From the NCBI GenBank assembly GCA_964415085.1, contig CAYPYI010000048.1:1-10563 (forward strand): a stretch of DNA of 10,563 nucleotides. The letters are read 5' to 3'. The position numbers and the translations under genes were made by a program. Origin of the DNA: CAYPYI01 sp964415085. Its GTDB lineage: Bacteria > Bacillota > Clostridia > Tissierellales > Tissierellaceae. Shown here piece after piece: positions 1 to 6,953 of this stretch. The notes beneath the pieces are model-generated. The model was not told the origin of the DNA. It searched no databases and was given only the letters and a program-made list of their open reading frames with translations. Each line of letters begins with the position of its first letter. Positions within the stretch are counted from its first letter, which is position 1.

Positions 1-305
1 AAATATGCTCTTAATTCAAAATCCGAATTAACTCTTGTTAAATAAATAGGAACTCCGCCATTATTTATATATACTATTTCTAATTCGTCCTCCACTTTTG
101 AATAACCTTTTCCCTCTACATAGTTGGGACATGATCTTTGAATAGGTGTTCTATTCTTTATAGGTGAATGTGAAAAATATGGTGTTTTATATAAGCCAGA
201 ATTAATAACAACTAATTCATTGCAATATGGGCAAAAATATTTTTTTCCACGTTCTACATCAGAAATCCTAACAAAGTCACCAATTTTATCTATAGCTTCT
301 TCCAT
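1..305 (-). CDS. Partial protein with CoiA-like N-terminal zinc-binding motif
   Basis: An uninterrupted reading frame runs from an ATG at 305 off the left edge, giving about 101 residues. The start is supported by an AGGAAGTG ribosome binding site seven bases or so upstream. Residues 22-28 read KYFCPYC, followed by a YFSH motif ending at His46 and a third cysteine at 59 (SCPNY). The spacing C-x2-C-x17-H-x12-C resembles the zinc-binding N-terminal part of CoiA-like competence proteins and related large clostridial proteins in which CPxC is followed by HFxH. The visible tail (residues 85-102, including VPIYL and FELRAYF) shows no catalytic motif. The family link rests on this motif pattern alone, and function cannot be assigned because the C-terminal part is outside the window. 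The ATG and zinc motif are clearly seen; the CoiA-like label is an inference. Confidence 0.6.
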   Translation of the reverse strand, partial: MEEAIDKIGDFVRISDVERGKKYFCPYCNELVVINSGLYKTPYFSHSPIKNRTPIQRSCPNYVEGKGYSKVEDELEIVYINNGGVPIYLTRVNSDFELRAY

Positions 306-343
306 ACAATCACTTCCTAACTTAATTAAATACACTTACATAT

Positions 344-349
344 ATAATA
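344..349 (-). promoter_or_regulatory. Candidate extended -10 element for the partial left-edge gene
   Basis: Read on the minus strand the sequence is TGC-TATTAT, an extended -10 (TGnTATTAT), about 40 bases before the ATG at 305. No good -35 hexamer is seen at the proper distance, which is tolerated for extended -10 promoters. Confidence 0.35.
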
Positions 350-413
350 GCACATGTACGCATATTTATTTCATAAGTATTTATACATATAACCCTTAAA
401 TAAGGATTTTTTA

Positions 414-680
414 TTAAACAGCATAACCTACATACATAATTATAAAAAAACTAAATATTGATATTATATTTAATACTAAAAATATCCACTGCTTATTAAT
501 TACACTATATAAAACACCAATAAGGCCTAATATAGGATTAATGTAAAGACTAACAACTCCTAAAGGTCTTAACCCTTGACCAAATATAAATTCTAAACTA
601 TTATATGGTAATATATAGCCTATCACTATAAATACTACTGATAGAATAAAAGTAACTTTAGAAATATTTTTTTTATTCAT
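414..680 (-). CDS. Small three-helix membrane protein of unknown function
   Basis: An 88-residue protein with a very good ribosome binding site (AGGAGGTAAGAA directly before the ATG at 680). After a short basic N-terminus (MNKKNISK) there are three hydrophobic stretches, about residues 9-25, 40-60 and 64-86, separated by short polar turns, so it is probably an integral cytoplasmic-membrane protein. The middle part contains the turn PLGVVSLYINPILGLIGV, a pattern I associate with small uncharacterised Firmicute membrane proteins. No catalytic or binding motif is visible. It lies 82 bases downstream of the acetyltransferase gene in the same orientation, so it could be co-transcribed, but the spacing leaves room for its own promoter. 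I do not recognise a function. Confidence 0.7.
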   Translation of the reverse strand: MNKKNISKVTFILSVVFIVIGYILPYNSLEFIFGQGLRPLGVVSLYINPILGLIGVLYSVINKQWIFLVLNIISIFSFFIIMYVGYAV

Positions 681-762
681 TTCTTACCTCCTACAAATTC
701 TAAAAAACTATAGTTTCAATATCCAAGCAAATTAAATTGTCTGTTTATATTTAATTTCTAAT

Positions 763-1299
763 CTATTTTTTTAAATCTATTCTCATATGAATATCATAAG
801 GCTCTAATTTATACATTTTTTCTATGGGCTTAGTAATTTCTCCACCAAGTCCAATATAAAAATCTACAGTTTCCTTGAAGTTACTACTTGAAATATATAG
901 ATATTTTGCATCTGTATTTTTTGCTTCTCTTAATGCTTTTTTTACAAGTGTTGTTCCTATACCACAATGTCTATATCCATAAGAAATATATAATAAATCT
1001 AAATTTATATATTCTTTTTCTTTATCTAAGAATCTATAATCAACTGCTATTAATCCAACAAGATTATCTCTATTTACAAATGCACCATATACAAAGCCAC
1101 CGCTGTTATATATATCCTTTAATCTATTTGTATAATCTAATAAATCTTGTTCATTCCATTTTTCAATATTTATAGTTTTATTTCTAAGTGATAATATTTT
1201 ATTATCTAAAACATATTCTTTAGTGATTTCTTGTCTTCTATCAATTTCTTTAAGACTAGACAACTCATCTTCTTTTAATTCTCTATATAATATTTTCAT
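763..1299 (-). CDS. GNAT-family N-acetyltransferase
   Basis: A 178-residue protein of the GCN5-related acetyltransferase fold, which transfers an acetyl group from acetyl-CoA to an amine. The acetyl-CoA pyrophosphate-binding motif A is visible as YRHCGIGTTLVKKA (R-x-x-G-x-G pattern), preceded by the beta-strand region LVGLIAVDYRF and followed by LYISSSNFKETVDFYIGLGG, the usual motif B with the FY-x-x-x-G turn. The substrate cannot be deduced. Two in-frame ATGs lie close together at 1305 and 1299. The GGGGAGG ribosome binding site directly abuts the first and lies six bases before the second, so I choose 1299. The upstream glycosylase stop codon (1302-1304) overlaps the first ATG as ATGA, which indicates an operon with translational coupling. 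Confidence 0.85.
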   Translation of the reverse strand: MKILYRELKEDELSSLKEIDRRQEITKEYVLDNKILSLRNKTINIEKWNEQDLLDYTNRLKDIYNSGGFVYGAFVNRDNLVGLIAVDYRFLDKEKEYINLDLLYISYGYRHCGIGTTLVKKALREAKNTDAKYLYISSSNFKETVDFYIGLGGEITKPIEKMYKLEPYDIHMRIDLKK

Positions 1300-1301
1300 A
1301 A

Positions 1302-1916
1302 TCATCCTCCCCTTTTCGATACATACCTATTATTTTTAATAAAAAATCGATATTTATAATCTACCGCTTCTTCAGAATAATCAATTCCTATTCTTTTATC
1401 TTTTATAATTTCAAAATCCTTATAATTTAGATCTTCTATATAAATATTTTCCCCAAATAAATCTAAACCATCAAATCTATAATCAATATCAAAAGCTTTT
1501 GTAAGTTTTCCTGGTCCATTTGTCATATTGTTTTTTTGATAAATACTTAAATCATTATAAAGCTTATTATATCGGTTAAGTGCTATCTTATCTAAAGATG
1601 ATATTGGTTCAACTGCCCTTATTAAAACTGCTTCAGGTATTTCTATCTCTCTTGTTACTATATTTAGCAAATAATGTATACCATATATCAAGAATATATA
1701 AATGGTACCTGCTTTTTTATACATGGTCTCAGTTCTTTTTGTTCTTCTATTATTATAAGAATGGCTTGCCTTATCCTTTATTCCTAGATACGCTTCAGTT
1801 TCAACTATTATTCCTTTAAATACTTCTTCATCTTTTTTTCTAACAAGCACTTTACCTAATAAATTCTCTGCAACATATAAAGTATCCCTACTATAGAAAT
1901 CCTCTTTCAGTTTCAT
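1302..1916 (-). CDS. 3-methyladenine DNA glycosylase (AAG/MPG family)
   Basis: A 204-residue base-excision-repair enzyme that removes alkylated purines such as 3-methyladenine by cleaving the N-glycosidic bond. It matches the AAG/MPG family over its full length. VETEAYLG at residues 38-45 carries the catalytic Glu41 (human Glu125) and Tyr43 (Tyr127). His52 fits human His136, and IRAVEP holds Arg100 (Arg182). NGPGKL is at 133-138, RIGI at 175-178 and FFIKNNRYVS at 191-200. The human Tyr159 position appears to be Phe75 here (GTIYIFLIYG). The start has a purine-rich ribosome binding site, GGGGGGAGGGAAT, just before the ATG. The stop overlaps the downstream acetyltransferase start, so the two genes form an operon. 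A gene symbol is not given because names vary for this family in Firmicutes. Confidence 0.93.
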   Translation of the reverse strand: MKLKEDFYSRDTLYVAENLLGKVLVRKKDEEVFKGIIVETEAYLGIKDKASHSYNNRRTKRTETMYKKAGTIYIFLIYGIHYLLNIVTREIEIPEAVLIRAVEPISSLDKIALNRYNKLYNDLSIYQKNNMTNGPGKLTKAFDIDYRFDGLDLFGENIYIEDLNYKDFEIIKDKRIGIDYSEEAVDYKYRFFIKNNRYVSKRGG

Positions 1917-2011
1917 ATTCCCTCCCCCCTAAAAATATCAAATATACATATACTCCTATGATTTATATATTACCCCAATTTTATCATTTCATAATATTTT
2001 TATTAGTAAAC

Positions 2012-2040
2012 TTGACTTATTATATTTTTTTATATATTAT
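2012..2040 (+). promoter_or_regulatory. SigA-type promoter of the MATE transporter gene
   Basis: TTGACT (2012-2017) is followed after 17 bases by TATTAT (2035-2040), a near-consensus housekeeping promoter. Transcription would start near 2047, giving a leader of about 110 bases before the transporter ATG at 2158. The leader includes the terminator hairpin at 2083-2122. Confidence 0.65.
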
Positions 2041-2082
2041 ATACTGATAGAATTAACCCGCCGGGGATATATATTATATGTG

Positions 2083-2122
2083 AAGCTAGGCCTTTGTTCA
2101 CAGCAAAGGCCTAGCTTTTTTT
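2083..2122 (+). terminator. Leader terminator (attenuator) upstream of the MATE gene
   Basis: A perfect 14-bp stem (arms 2083-2096 and 2104-2117, with the GC-rich core CTAGGCC) encloses a seven-base loop and is followed by a run of seven T (2116-2122). It works only in the plus direction because no T-run follows it on the minus strand. The gene to the left is on the opposite strand, so no plus-strand transcript needs ending here other than the transporter's own. It therefore sits between the promoter at 2012-2040 and the coding start at 2158, in the position of a transcription attenuator. An alternative GTGAA/TTCAC pairing (2080-2084 with 2097-2101) competes with the base of the stem. Confidence 0.75.
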
Positions 2123-2157
2123 ATGGCAAATTTACAAATAATTATAGGAGGATTTTT

Positions 2158-3504
2158 ATGTTAGAAAACCAAAAGAAATTATTAAAACTTATAGCACCAG
2201 GAGTTATAGGTTTATTATTTAACTCACTCTATATAATAATAGATGGGATTTTTGTATCAAATATTTTAGGGAGTAACTCTTTAGCTGCTGTTACTTTAGT
2301 AGTACCTATTGTTGAGATTTTAATAGCTTTAAGTCTTATGATATCTATAGGTGGTGGAGTCTATATTTCATCATTTAAAGGACAAGATGATTTAAAAGAA
2401 TCACGTAATTACTTTAATCATGGACTTTTGCTAGCTATATTTATGTCACTATTTATAACCTTCATATTCTTATTATTTAACAAACAAATAGTAAAATTAT
2501 TAGGTGCAACTGCAGATATTTTTGATGAGACTAGAGAATACTTTATCTATTTTACTATATTTATTCCTTTTTTTATGCTTAACTATGCTCTTGGAACTTG
2601 GATTAGAAATGATGACAAACCAAAGCTTGCTATGCTAGGTCAAATCATAGGTGCTATATTAAATATTATTTTAGATTATATATTTATGGGTCCATTAAAT
2701 ATGGGAATTAAAGGTGCGGCCATAGCAACAGGGCTAGGACCAATTATAGGAATTTTAATACTACTCCCACACTTTTTAAGTAAAAACGGAGATTTATATA
2801 TTGAAAAAACAGAAATTAAAGCCAGTAAATTAAAAGATATTTTAATTGGAGGACTTCCTTCTTTTGCAATAGAATTTTCTCTAGGGCTTATGACATTCTT
2901 TTTAAATATTTTTATAGCTATGAGATTTAAAGAAAATGGTTTAGCAGCATTTGGAGTAATTGGATATATAAATCTTATAATGCTTTCTATATATCTAGGA
3001 ATTGGACAGGGAACACAGCCACTTATTAGTCTTTATTATGGACAAAAGAAATATGATAATATCCATTTAATATATTCCTTTTGTTTAAAGTTATCTATAC
3101 TATTAGGGATTTTGGGATATATTTTACTATTGCCACTTAAATCTATAATTATCCCAATATTTATTGATTCAGGTAATATAGAAGTTATTGAACTTACTAA
3201 AAAAGCTATAAACTTATTTTTTATAACTTTATCAATAACAGGTGTTAATATTATAACTGCTTCAATTTTTGAGGCTAAGCAAAATATAATACCATCAATT
3301 ATAATATCTTTCTCTAGATCTTTTATATTTTTAGTACCATCTTTATTAATATTAAATAAATTTTCTAATCCTAACATGCTTTGGCTTAGTGTTCCTATTA
3401 GTGAGATATTGACCCTTTTTATCTCAATTTATTTATGGAACTATGTAGTATCAATAGAAGAAAAAAATGTTTCCAATAAATATCATACAAAACATTCTTT
3501 GTAA
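2158..3504 (+). CDS. MATE-family multidrug/sodium or proton antiporter
   Basis: A 448-residue integral membrane efflux protein of the MATE family, of usual family length, with about twelve hydrophobic segments arranged as two homologous halves. The first half opens with APGVIGLLFNSLYIIIDGIF and LGSNSLAAVTLVVP and includes GPLNMGIKGAAIATGLG. The second opens with GGLPSFAIEFSLGLMTFFLN and contains IGYINLIMLSIYLGIGQGTQ and PLISLYYGQKKYD. These are typical MATE signatures, closest by eye to the MepA-like branch, and such pumps export cationic drugs against a Na+ or H+ gradient. The real start is the ATG at 2158 with TAGGAGG seven bases upstream. The frame stays open back to a GTG at 2080, but that extension would be encoded by the terminator hairpin, so I reject it. 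Expression is probably set by readthrough of the leader terminator. The actual substrate is unknown. Confidence 0.92.
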   Translation: MLENQKKLLKLIAPGVIGLLFNSLYIIIDGIFVSNILGSNSLAAVTLVVPIVEILIALSLMISIGGGVYISSFKGQDDLKESRNYFNHGLLLAIFMSLFITFIFLLFNKQIVKLLGATADIFDETREYFIYFTIFIPFFMLNYALGTWIRNDDKPKLAMLGQIIGAILNIILDYIFMGPLNMGIKGAAIATGLGPIIGILILLPHFLSKNGDLYIEKTEIKASKLKDILIGGLPSFAIEFSLGLMTFFLNIFIAMRFKENGLAAFGVIGYINLIMLSIYLGIGQGTQPLISLYYGQKKYDNIHLIYSFCLKLSILLGILGYILLLPLKSIIIPIFIDSGNIEVIELTKKAINLFFITLSITGVNIITASIFEAKQNIIPSIIISFSRSFIFLVPSLLILNKFSNPNMLWLSVPISEILTLFISIYLWNYVVSIEEKNVSNKYHTKHSL

Positions 3505-3546
3505 AAAATATAAAACTTTTAATAAAAATTTAAATTACAATAAAAT

Positions 3547-3600
3547 ATATCCAATAAAGCTTCTATGTGAAAAATCTTGCTTTATTGGATATTTTCTTTT
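3547..3600. terminator. Bidirectional terminator between convergent transporter genes
   Basis: A 14-bp perfect inverted repeat (ATATCCAATAAAGC at 3547-3560, its complement at 3579-3592) with an 18-base loop is followed by a T-rich tail (TTTTCTTTT). On the minus strand the tail is ATATATTTTATT, so it can also end the sugar transporter transcript coming from the right. It lies between the convergent stops at 3504 and 3614. Confidence 0.8.
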
Positions 3601-3613
3601 GTATAAAATCCTT

Positions 3614-4516
3614 TTATATCTTTGTTGAAATAATTGCTCCTGTTAAAACTAATATTATTCCTAATAAGAAAAATCTCATTTCTTTTTTAGTTTTTTCTTC
3701 CTTTAAAATTAAACTGCCCAATAATCCACCTACTATAATATTTAACTGAGATAAAGTAAATGCTACTGCTAGCCCTATACTGCTAGTTGATGATATTAAT
3801 AAAAATAAATTACCCACAGACCATGAAAGTCCAGTTAATGTATTTCTCCACATATACTTTGAAGTTAACTCCTGTAGAACAGATTTTTTTATTTTCAATC
3901 TATATATTATACTTCCAAGTACAATCCCACCTATTGCTTGTGGTAGCATTAGAGCGTATACATAATCATTTTTTATATTTTCTATAAAATAATATTGATA
4001 TGCTTTAGGAACTATTGAATATAACGATCCTGCTACTACACAAATTAAAACCCCTTTTAACCCTTTATGCGTATATACTTTTTCATTTTCATAATCAATA
4101 TTACTATCCTGAAAGCTTGTAAGTTTGGCTCCTATTATTATAATTATCAATGCTATAACTCCAAAAAACCACTCAGATAAACTTGTCCACTCCTTGAATA
4201 AGATTGCGGCTACCAAACTATTTAAAACTAGCTGCCCTGCTGCTACTAACGGTACTGTTCTAGATACACCTAATTCTTCCATTGCATCAAACTGACCAAA
4301 GTTTGCCATAGCTAAACAAGATCCACTTATAAAACCAACAATAATAATTTGTCTATTAATATCAGGTCTTGTTAATAAATGCATTATAACTGCAAAAAAT
4401 AAAAATCCTACTAATGATCCTATTGTTTGCTGCTCAGGTTTACCACCAGCTTTTTTTGCTATTATACCAATAAGCCCCCAAGCAAGAGCTGGTATTAATG
4501 CTATTATATATTCCAT
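3614..4516 (-). CDS. GRP-family sugar uptake protein (GlcU/RbsU-like)
   Basis: A 300-residue integral membrane protein with about ten hydrophobic segments, the size and layout of the glucose/ribose porter (GRP) family in the drug/metabolite transporter superfamily. The N-terminus MEYIIALIPALAWGLIG, followed by KAGGKPEQQTIGSLVG, is characteristic. So are ISGSCLAMANFGQF in the third-fourth helix region, the GVSRTVPLVAAGQLV repeat, and the closing LLGIILVLTGAIISTKI. Family members import glucose or ribose by proton symport; the sugar cannot be read from sequence. I choose the ATG at 4516 because family members start MxxxIALxPALxWG. An in-frame TTG at 4552 would add twelve polar residues and has no better ribosome binding site. 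The SD before 4516 is weak (GTGGAGAA). The gene converges with the MATE gene and shares its terminator. Confidence 0.87.
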   Translation of the reverse strand: MEYIIALIPALAWGLIGIIAKKAGGKPEQQTIGSLVGFLFFAVIMHLLTRPDINRQIIIVGFISGSCLAMANFGQFDAMEELGVSRTVPLVAAGQLVLNSLVAAILFKEWTSLSEWFFGVIALIIIIIGAKLTSFQDSNIDYENEKVYTHKGLKGVLICVVAGSLYSIVPKAYQYYFIENIKNDYVYALMLPQAIGGIVLGSIIYRLKIKKSVLQELTSKYMWRNTLTGLSWSVGNLFLLISSTSSIGLAVAFTLSQLNIIVGGLLGSLILKEEKTKKEMRFFLLGIILVLTGAIISTKI

Positions 4517-4808
4517 TTCTCCACTACTTTCATAATATATTTTTACTATCAATACATGTTATCACATTATTACATATTTTAGTTATCTTGAAAAGTATAA
4601 TCATTATATTTATTTTTTAATTCTATTTATGATTTATTTTAATAATATTTTTTTATTTAAAAAATATGTATAAAAATATCTTATTACTTTTTTTTATTGT
4701 TGTATTTATATATTTAAGCTAACAAATAAAGACATTCATACATTTTTAAAAAAATTCAAATGTAATATTATCTATCAAGTAATGCTATAAACTTGTTAAA
4801 TACACAGT

Positions 4809-4838
4809 TTGACATTGAAAATTTGTTTAGCATACTAT
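4809..4838 (+). promoter_or_regulatory. SigA-type promoter of the catalase operon
   Basis: TTGACA (4809-4814), a perfect -35 hexamer, is followed after 18 bases by TACTAT (4833-4838), or after 17 by ATACTA. It would give a leader of about 50 bases. It overlaps the SigB-like element at 4825-4849, so two overlapping promoters are possible. Confidence 0.55.
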
Positions 4839-4849
4839 CTACTGGGGAT
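4825..4849 (+). promoter_or_regulatory. SigB-like promoter of the catalase operon
   Basis: GTTTAG (4825-4830), 13 bases, then GGGGAT (4844-4849). The Bacillus SigB consensus is GTTTAA, 12-15 bases, GGGTAT, so there is one mismatch in each hexamer. KatE-type catalases are classic SigB regulon members, which makes this element more credible than its sequence alone. Confidence 0.45.
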
Positions 4850-4896
4850 AAGTTAAATATGGAAGAAAAGTAAATATAATCTATAAAGGAGGATAT

Positions 4897-6927
4897 ATGA
4901 GTAAAAATAAAAAGCTTGATCAAATGAAAAATTATCAAACAAATTCGAAAGAAAAGAATATCACAACAAATCAAGGAGTAAATGTAAGTGAAGATAATTT
5001 TACTTTAAGAGCATCTGACAGAGGACCATCCTTATTACAAGATTTCCATTTTCAAGAAAAACTTAGACATTTTGATAGAGAGAGGATACCTGAAAGAGTC
5101 GTACATGCTCGTGGTACAGGCGCACATGGAATTTTCGAAGTAGAAAAATCAATGAAAGATTATACTTCAGCAAAATTCTTACAAGAAAAGGGCTCGATAA
5201 CTCCAGTTTTTATTAGATTTTCAACTGTACAGGGATTCCGCGGATCACCTGATACTGTAAGAGATGCTAGGGGTATGGCAATAAAGTTTTATACAGAGGA
5301 TGGAAATTATGATATTCCAGGTATTAGTTTTCCTGTTTTCTTCATACAAGATGCTATTAAATTTCCTGATTTTATCCACGCTGTAAAACCTGAACCTGAT
5401 ACAGAGGTACCACAAGGTCAAACTGCTCACGATTCATTTTGGGATTTTATTTCTAATAATGAAGAAGCTATGCATGCTGTTATGTGGGCGATGAGTGATA
5501 GAGGTATTCCTAGAAGTTATAGAACTATGGAAGGATTTGGAGTACACTCTTTTAAATGGATTAATGAAAAAAATGAGACTTACTTTATAAAATATCATTT
5601 TACTCCTCAACTAGGAGTTCATTCATTAGTATGGGATGAAGCGCAAAAAATAGCTGGTAAAGACCCTGATTTTCATAGAAAAGATTTATATGAAGCTATA
5701 GAAAAAAGTAACTATCCTAAATGGGATATGTATGTACAAATATTAGAAGAAAAAGATGAATTTATATTTGACTTTGATATATTAGATCCAACTAAATTAT
5801 GGCCAGAGGAAATAGTTCCAAAAACAAAAGTAGGTACTATTACATTAAATAAAAATGTAGATAATTTCTTTGCTGAGACTGAACAGGTAGCTTTTTCTCC
5901 TGCAAACTTAGTCCCAGGTATAACTTTTAGTAATGATCCACTGCTACAAGGTAGAATTTTCTCATATGCTGATGCACATGTATATAGATTAGGTGGACCT
6001 AATTTTGAAAATATTCCTATAAATATGCCACTTAACAAAGTTACAAATAATCAGCGTGATGGTCTATTTACTACCCATGTTAATACTAATAAAGTTAATT
6101 ATACAAATAATGCTAGAAATGATAATAATCCAAGTCCAGATAAAGAAAATGGATATCATCATGAATACTATGATTATGATGGACACGTAAATTATGGTCG
6201 ACCTAATAAATTTTTAGACTATTTTACACAACCTAAATTATATTTTAACTCATTAAGTAAAATAGAACAAAAACATTTAATTGAAGCTGTTAAATTTGAA
6301 TTATCAAAGGTAAAATCTAATCTAGTAAGGCAAAATGTTATTAATACTTTTGATAAGATAAATACCACTATTTCAAAAGAGTTATCTGAATATTTTAATT
6401 TACCAATAGAGGATAAAGGGATAGTTAATGATGATATAGGAAATATTAAAAAGGAATACTCTTATGAAGGGAAATCTGTTGAAAAAAGTAACTTAAGTAT
6501 TATAGACGATGAAACATCTTTAGAAACTTTTAAAATCGCTGTTCTAATCGATGATTTAGATGTTCATATAAGTGATGAAAGTAAAAAATATTTAGATGAA
6601 CTAGAAAATCAAAATAGCTATTTAACTTTTATAGCTAATGAAATTGGAGAAATTGAAAACTTAAAAGAAAATAAGGCTAAAGGAACTTATCATTCAGAGG
6701 ATTCTGTACTTTATGATGCGGTTTATATAATAAGTACTAAAAAGATAAATAAAGAATATGTTCCTATGCTCAAAAACTTCATAAAGGATGCATATGATCA
6801 TAAAAAGCCAATAATATATTGTGATAAAACACATATAGATGAAAGTTTTATTGGTAAAGATGGTGTCGTATTAGAAGATAAGAATATTTTAGAGAGCTTT
6901 AAAACTAGAAGATATTGGAATAGATAG
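4897..6927 (+). CDS. katE: Large-subunit haem catalase (clade 2, KatE/HPII-like)
   Basis: A 676-residue monofunctional haem catalase that disproportionates H2O2. Residues about 30-500 are the catalase core. They include RVVHARGTGAHG with the distal His70, RFSTV with Ser109, and WAMSDRGIPRSYRTMEGFGVH. The proximal segment GRIFSYADAHVYRLGGPNF carries Arg353 and haem-ligand Tyr357. Residues about 540-676 form a flavodoxin-like DJ-1/PfpI-type domain (FKIAVLIDDLDVHI, VLYDAVYIIS, FIKDAYDHKKPIIYC, ending in RRYWNR), which defines the large-subunit class. Two active-site departures stand out. The distal Asn (HPII Asn201) aligns with Ile143 in DIPGISFPVFF, where family members usually have VGNN. HPII His392, which makes the His-Tyr crosslink, aligns with Ser334. 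The start has AAAGGAGG four bases upstream. The next gene follows after 26 bases in an operon. The symbol denotes family resemblance. Confidence 0.93.
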   Translation: MSKNKKLDQMKNYQTNSKEKNITTNQGVNVSEDNFTLRASDRGPSLLQDFHFQEKLRHFDRERIPERVVHARGTGAHGIFEVEKSMKDYTSAKFLQEKGSITPVFIRFSTVQGFRGSPDTVRDARGMAIKFYTEDGNYDIPGISFPVFFIQDAIKFPDFIHAVKPEPDTEVPQGQTAHDSFWDFISNNEEAMHAVMWAMSDRGIPRSYRTMEGFGVHSFKWINEKNETYFIKYHFTPQLGVHSLVWDEAQKIAGKDPDFHRKDLYEAIEKSNYPKWDMYVQILEEKDEFIFDFDILDPTKLWPEEIVPKTKVGTITLNKNVDNFFAETEQVAFSPANLVPGITFSNDPLLQGRIFSYADAHVYRLGGPNFENIPINMPLNKVTNNQRDGLFTTHVNTNKVNYTNNARNDNNPSPDKENGYHHEYYDYDGHVNYGRPNKFLDYFTQPKLYFNSLSKIEQKHLIEAVKFELSKVKSNLVRQNVINTFDKINTTISKELSEYFNLPIEDKGIVNDDIGNIKKEYSYEGKSVEKSNLSIIDDETSLETFKIAVLIDDLDVHISDESKKYLDELENQNSYLTFIANEIGEIENLKENKAKGTYHSEDSVLYDAVYIISTKKINKEYVPMLKNFIKDAYDHKKPIIYCDKTHIDESFIGKDGVVLEDKNILESFKTRRYWNR

Positions 6928-6953
6928 TAATTAATATCTATAAGGAGGATTCA

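Larger units (their letters stand above)
4517..4896. other. AT-rich divergent intergenic region, sugar transporter / catalase
   Basis: About 380 bases, almost wholly A and T in the left two thirds, with no supportable gene. The right end holds the catalase promoter elements (4809-4849) and ribosome binding site (4885-4892). The left end must hold the sugar transporter promoter, but I cannot place its hexamers with confidence. Confidence 0.6.

Noticed and set aside
391..408. Hairpin AACCCTTAAATAAGGATT followed by T6 on the plus strand
   Set aside because: The stem is short and mismatched, and no plus-strand gene lies upstream to be terminated. On the minus strand there is no T-run.
888..1175. 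95-codon plus-strand frame across the acetyltransferase
   Set aside because: It is antisense to a clear GNAT gene, has low-complexity Leu/Tyr/Ile composition typical of AT-rich antisense frames, and lacks a ribosome binding site. The same holds for the frame at 1580-1819.
2080..2157. N-terminal extension of the MATE protein from a GTG at 2080
   Set aside because: The 26 extra codons are the terminator hairpin and ribosome binding site read as protein, and family members start near the ATG at 2158, which has TAGGAGG upstream.
4517..4552. TTG start twelve codons upstream for the sugar transporter
   Set aside because: It would add polar residues before the conserved MEYIIALIPALAWG start, and no strong ribosome binding site precedes it.
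4768..4974. 68-codon minus-strand frame overlapping the catalase start
   Set aside because: It covers the catalase promoter and start, has no ribosome binding site and no recognisable pattern.
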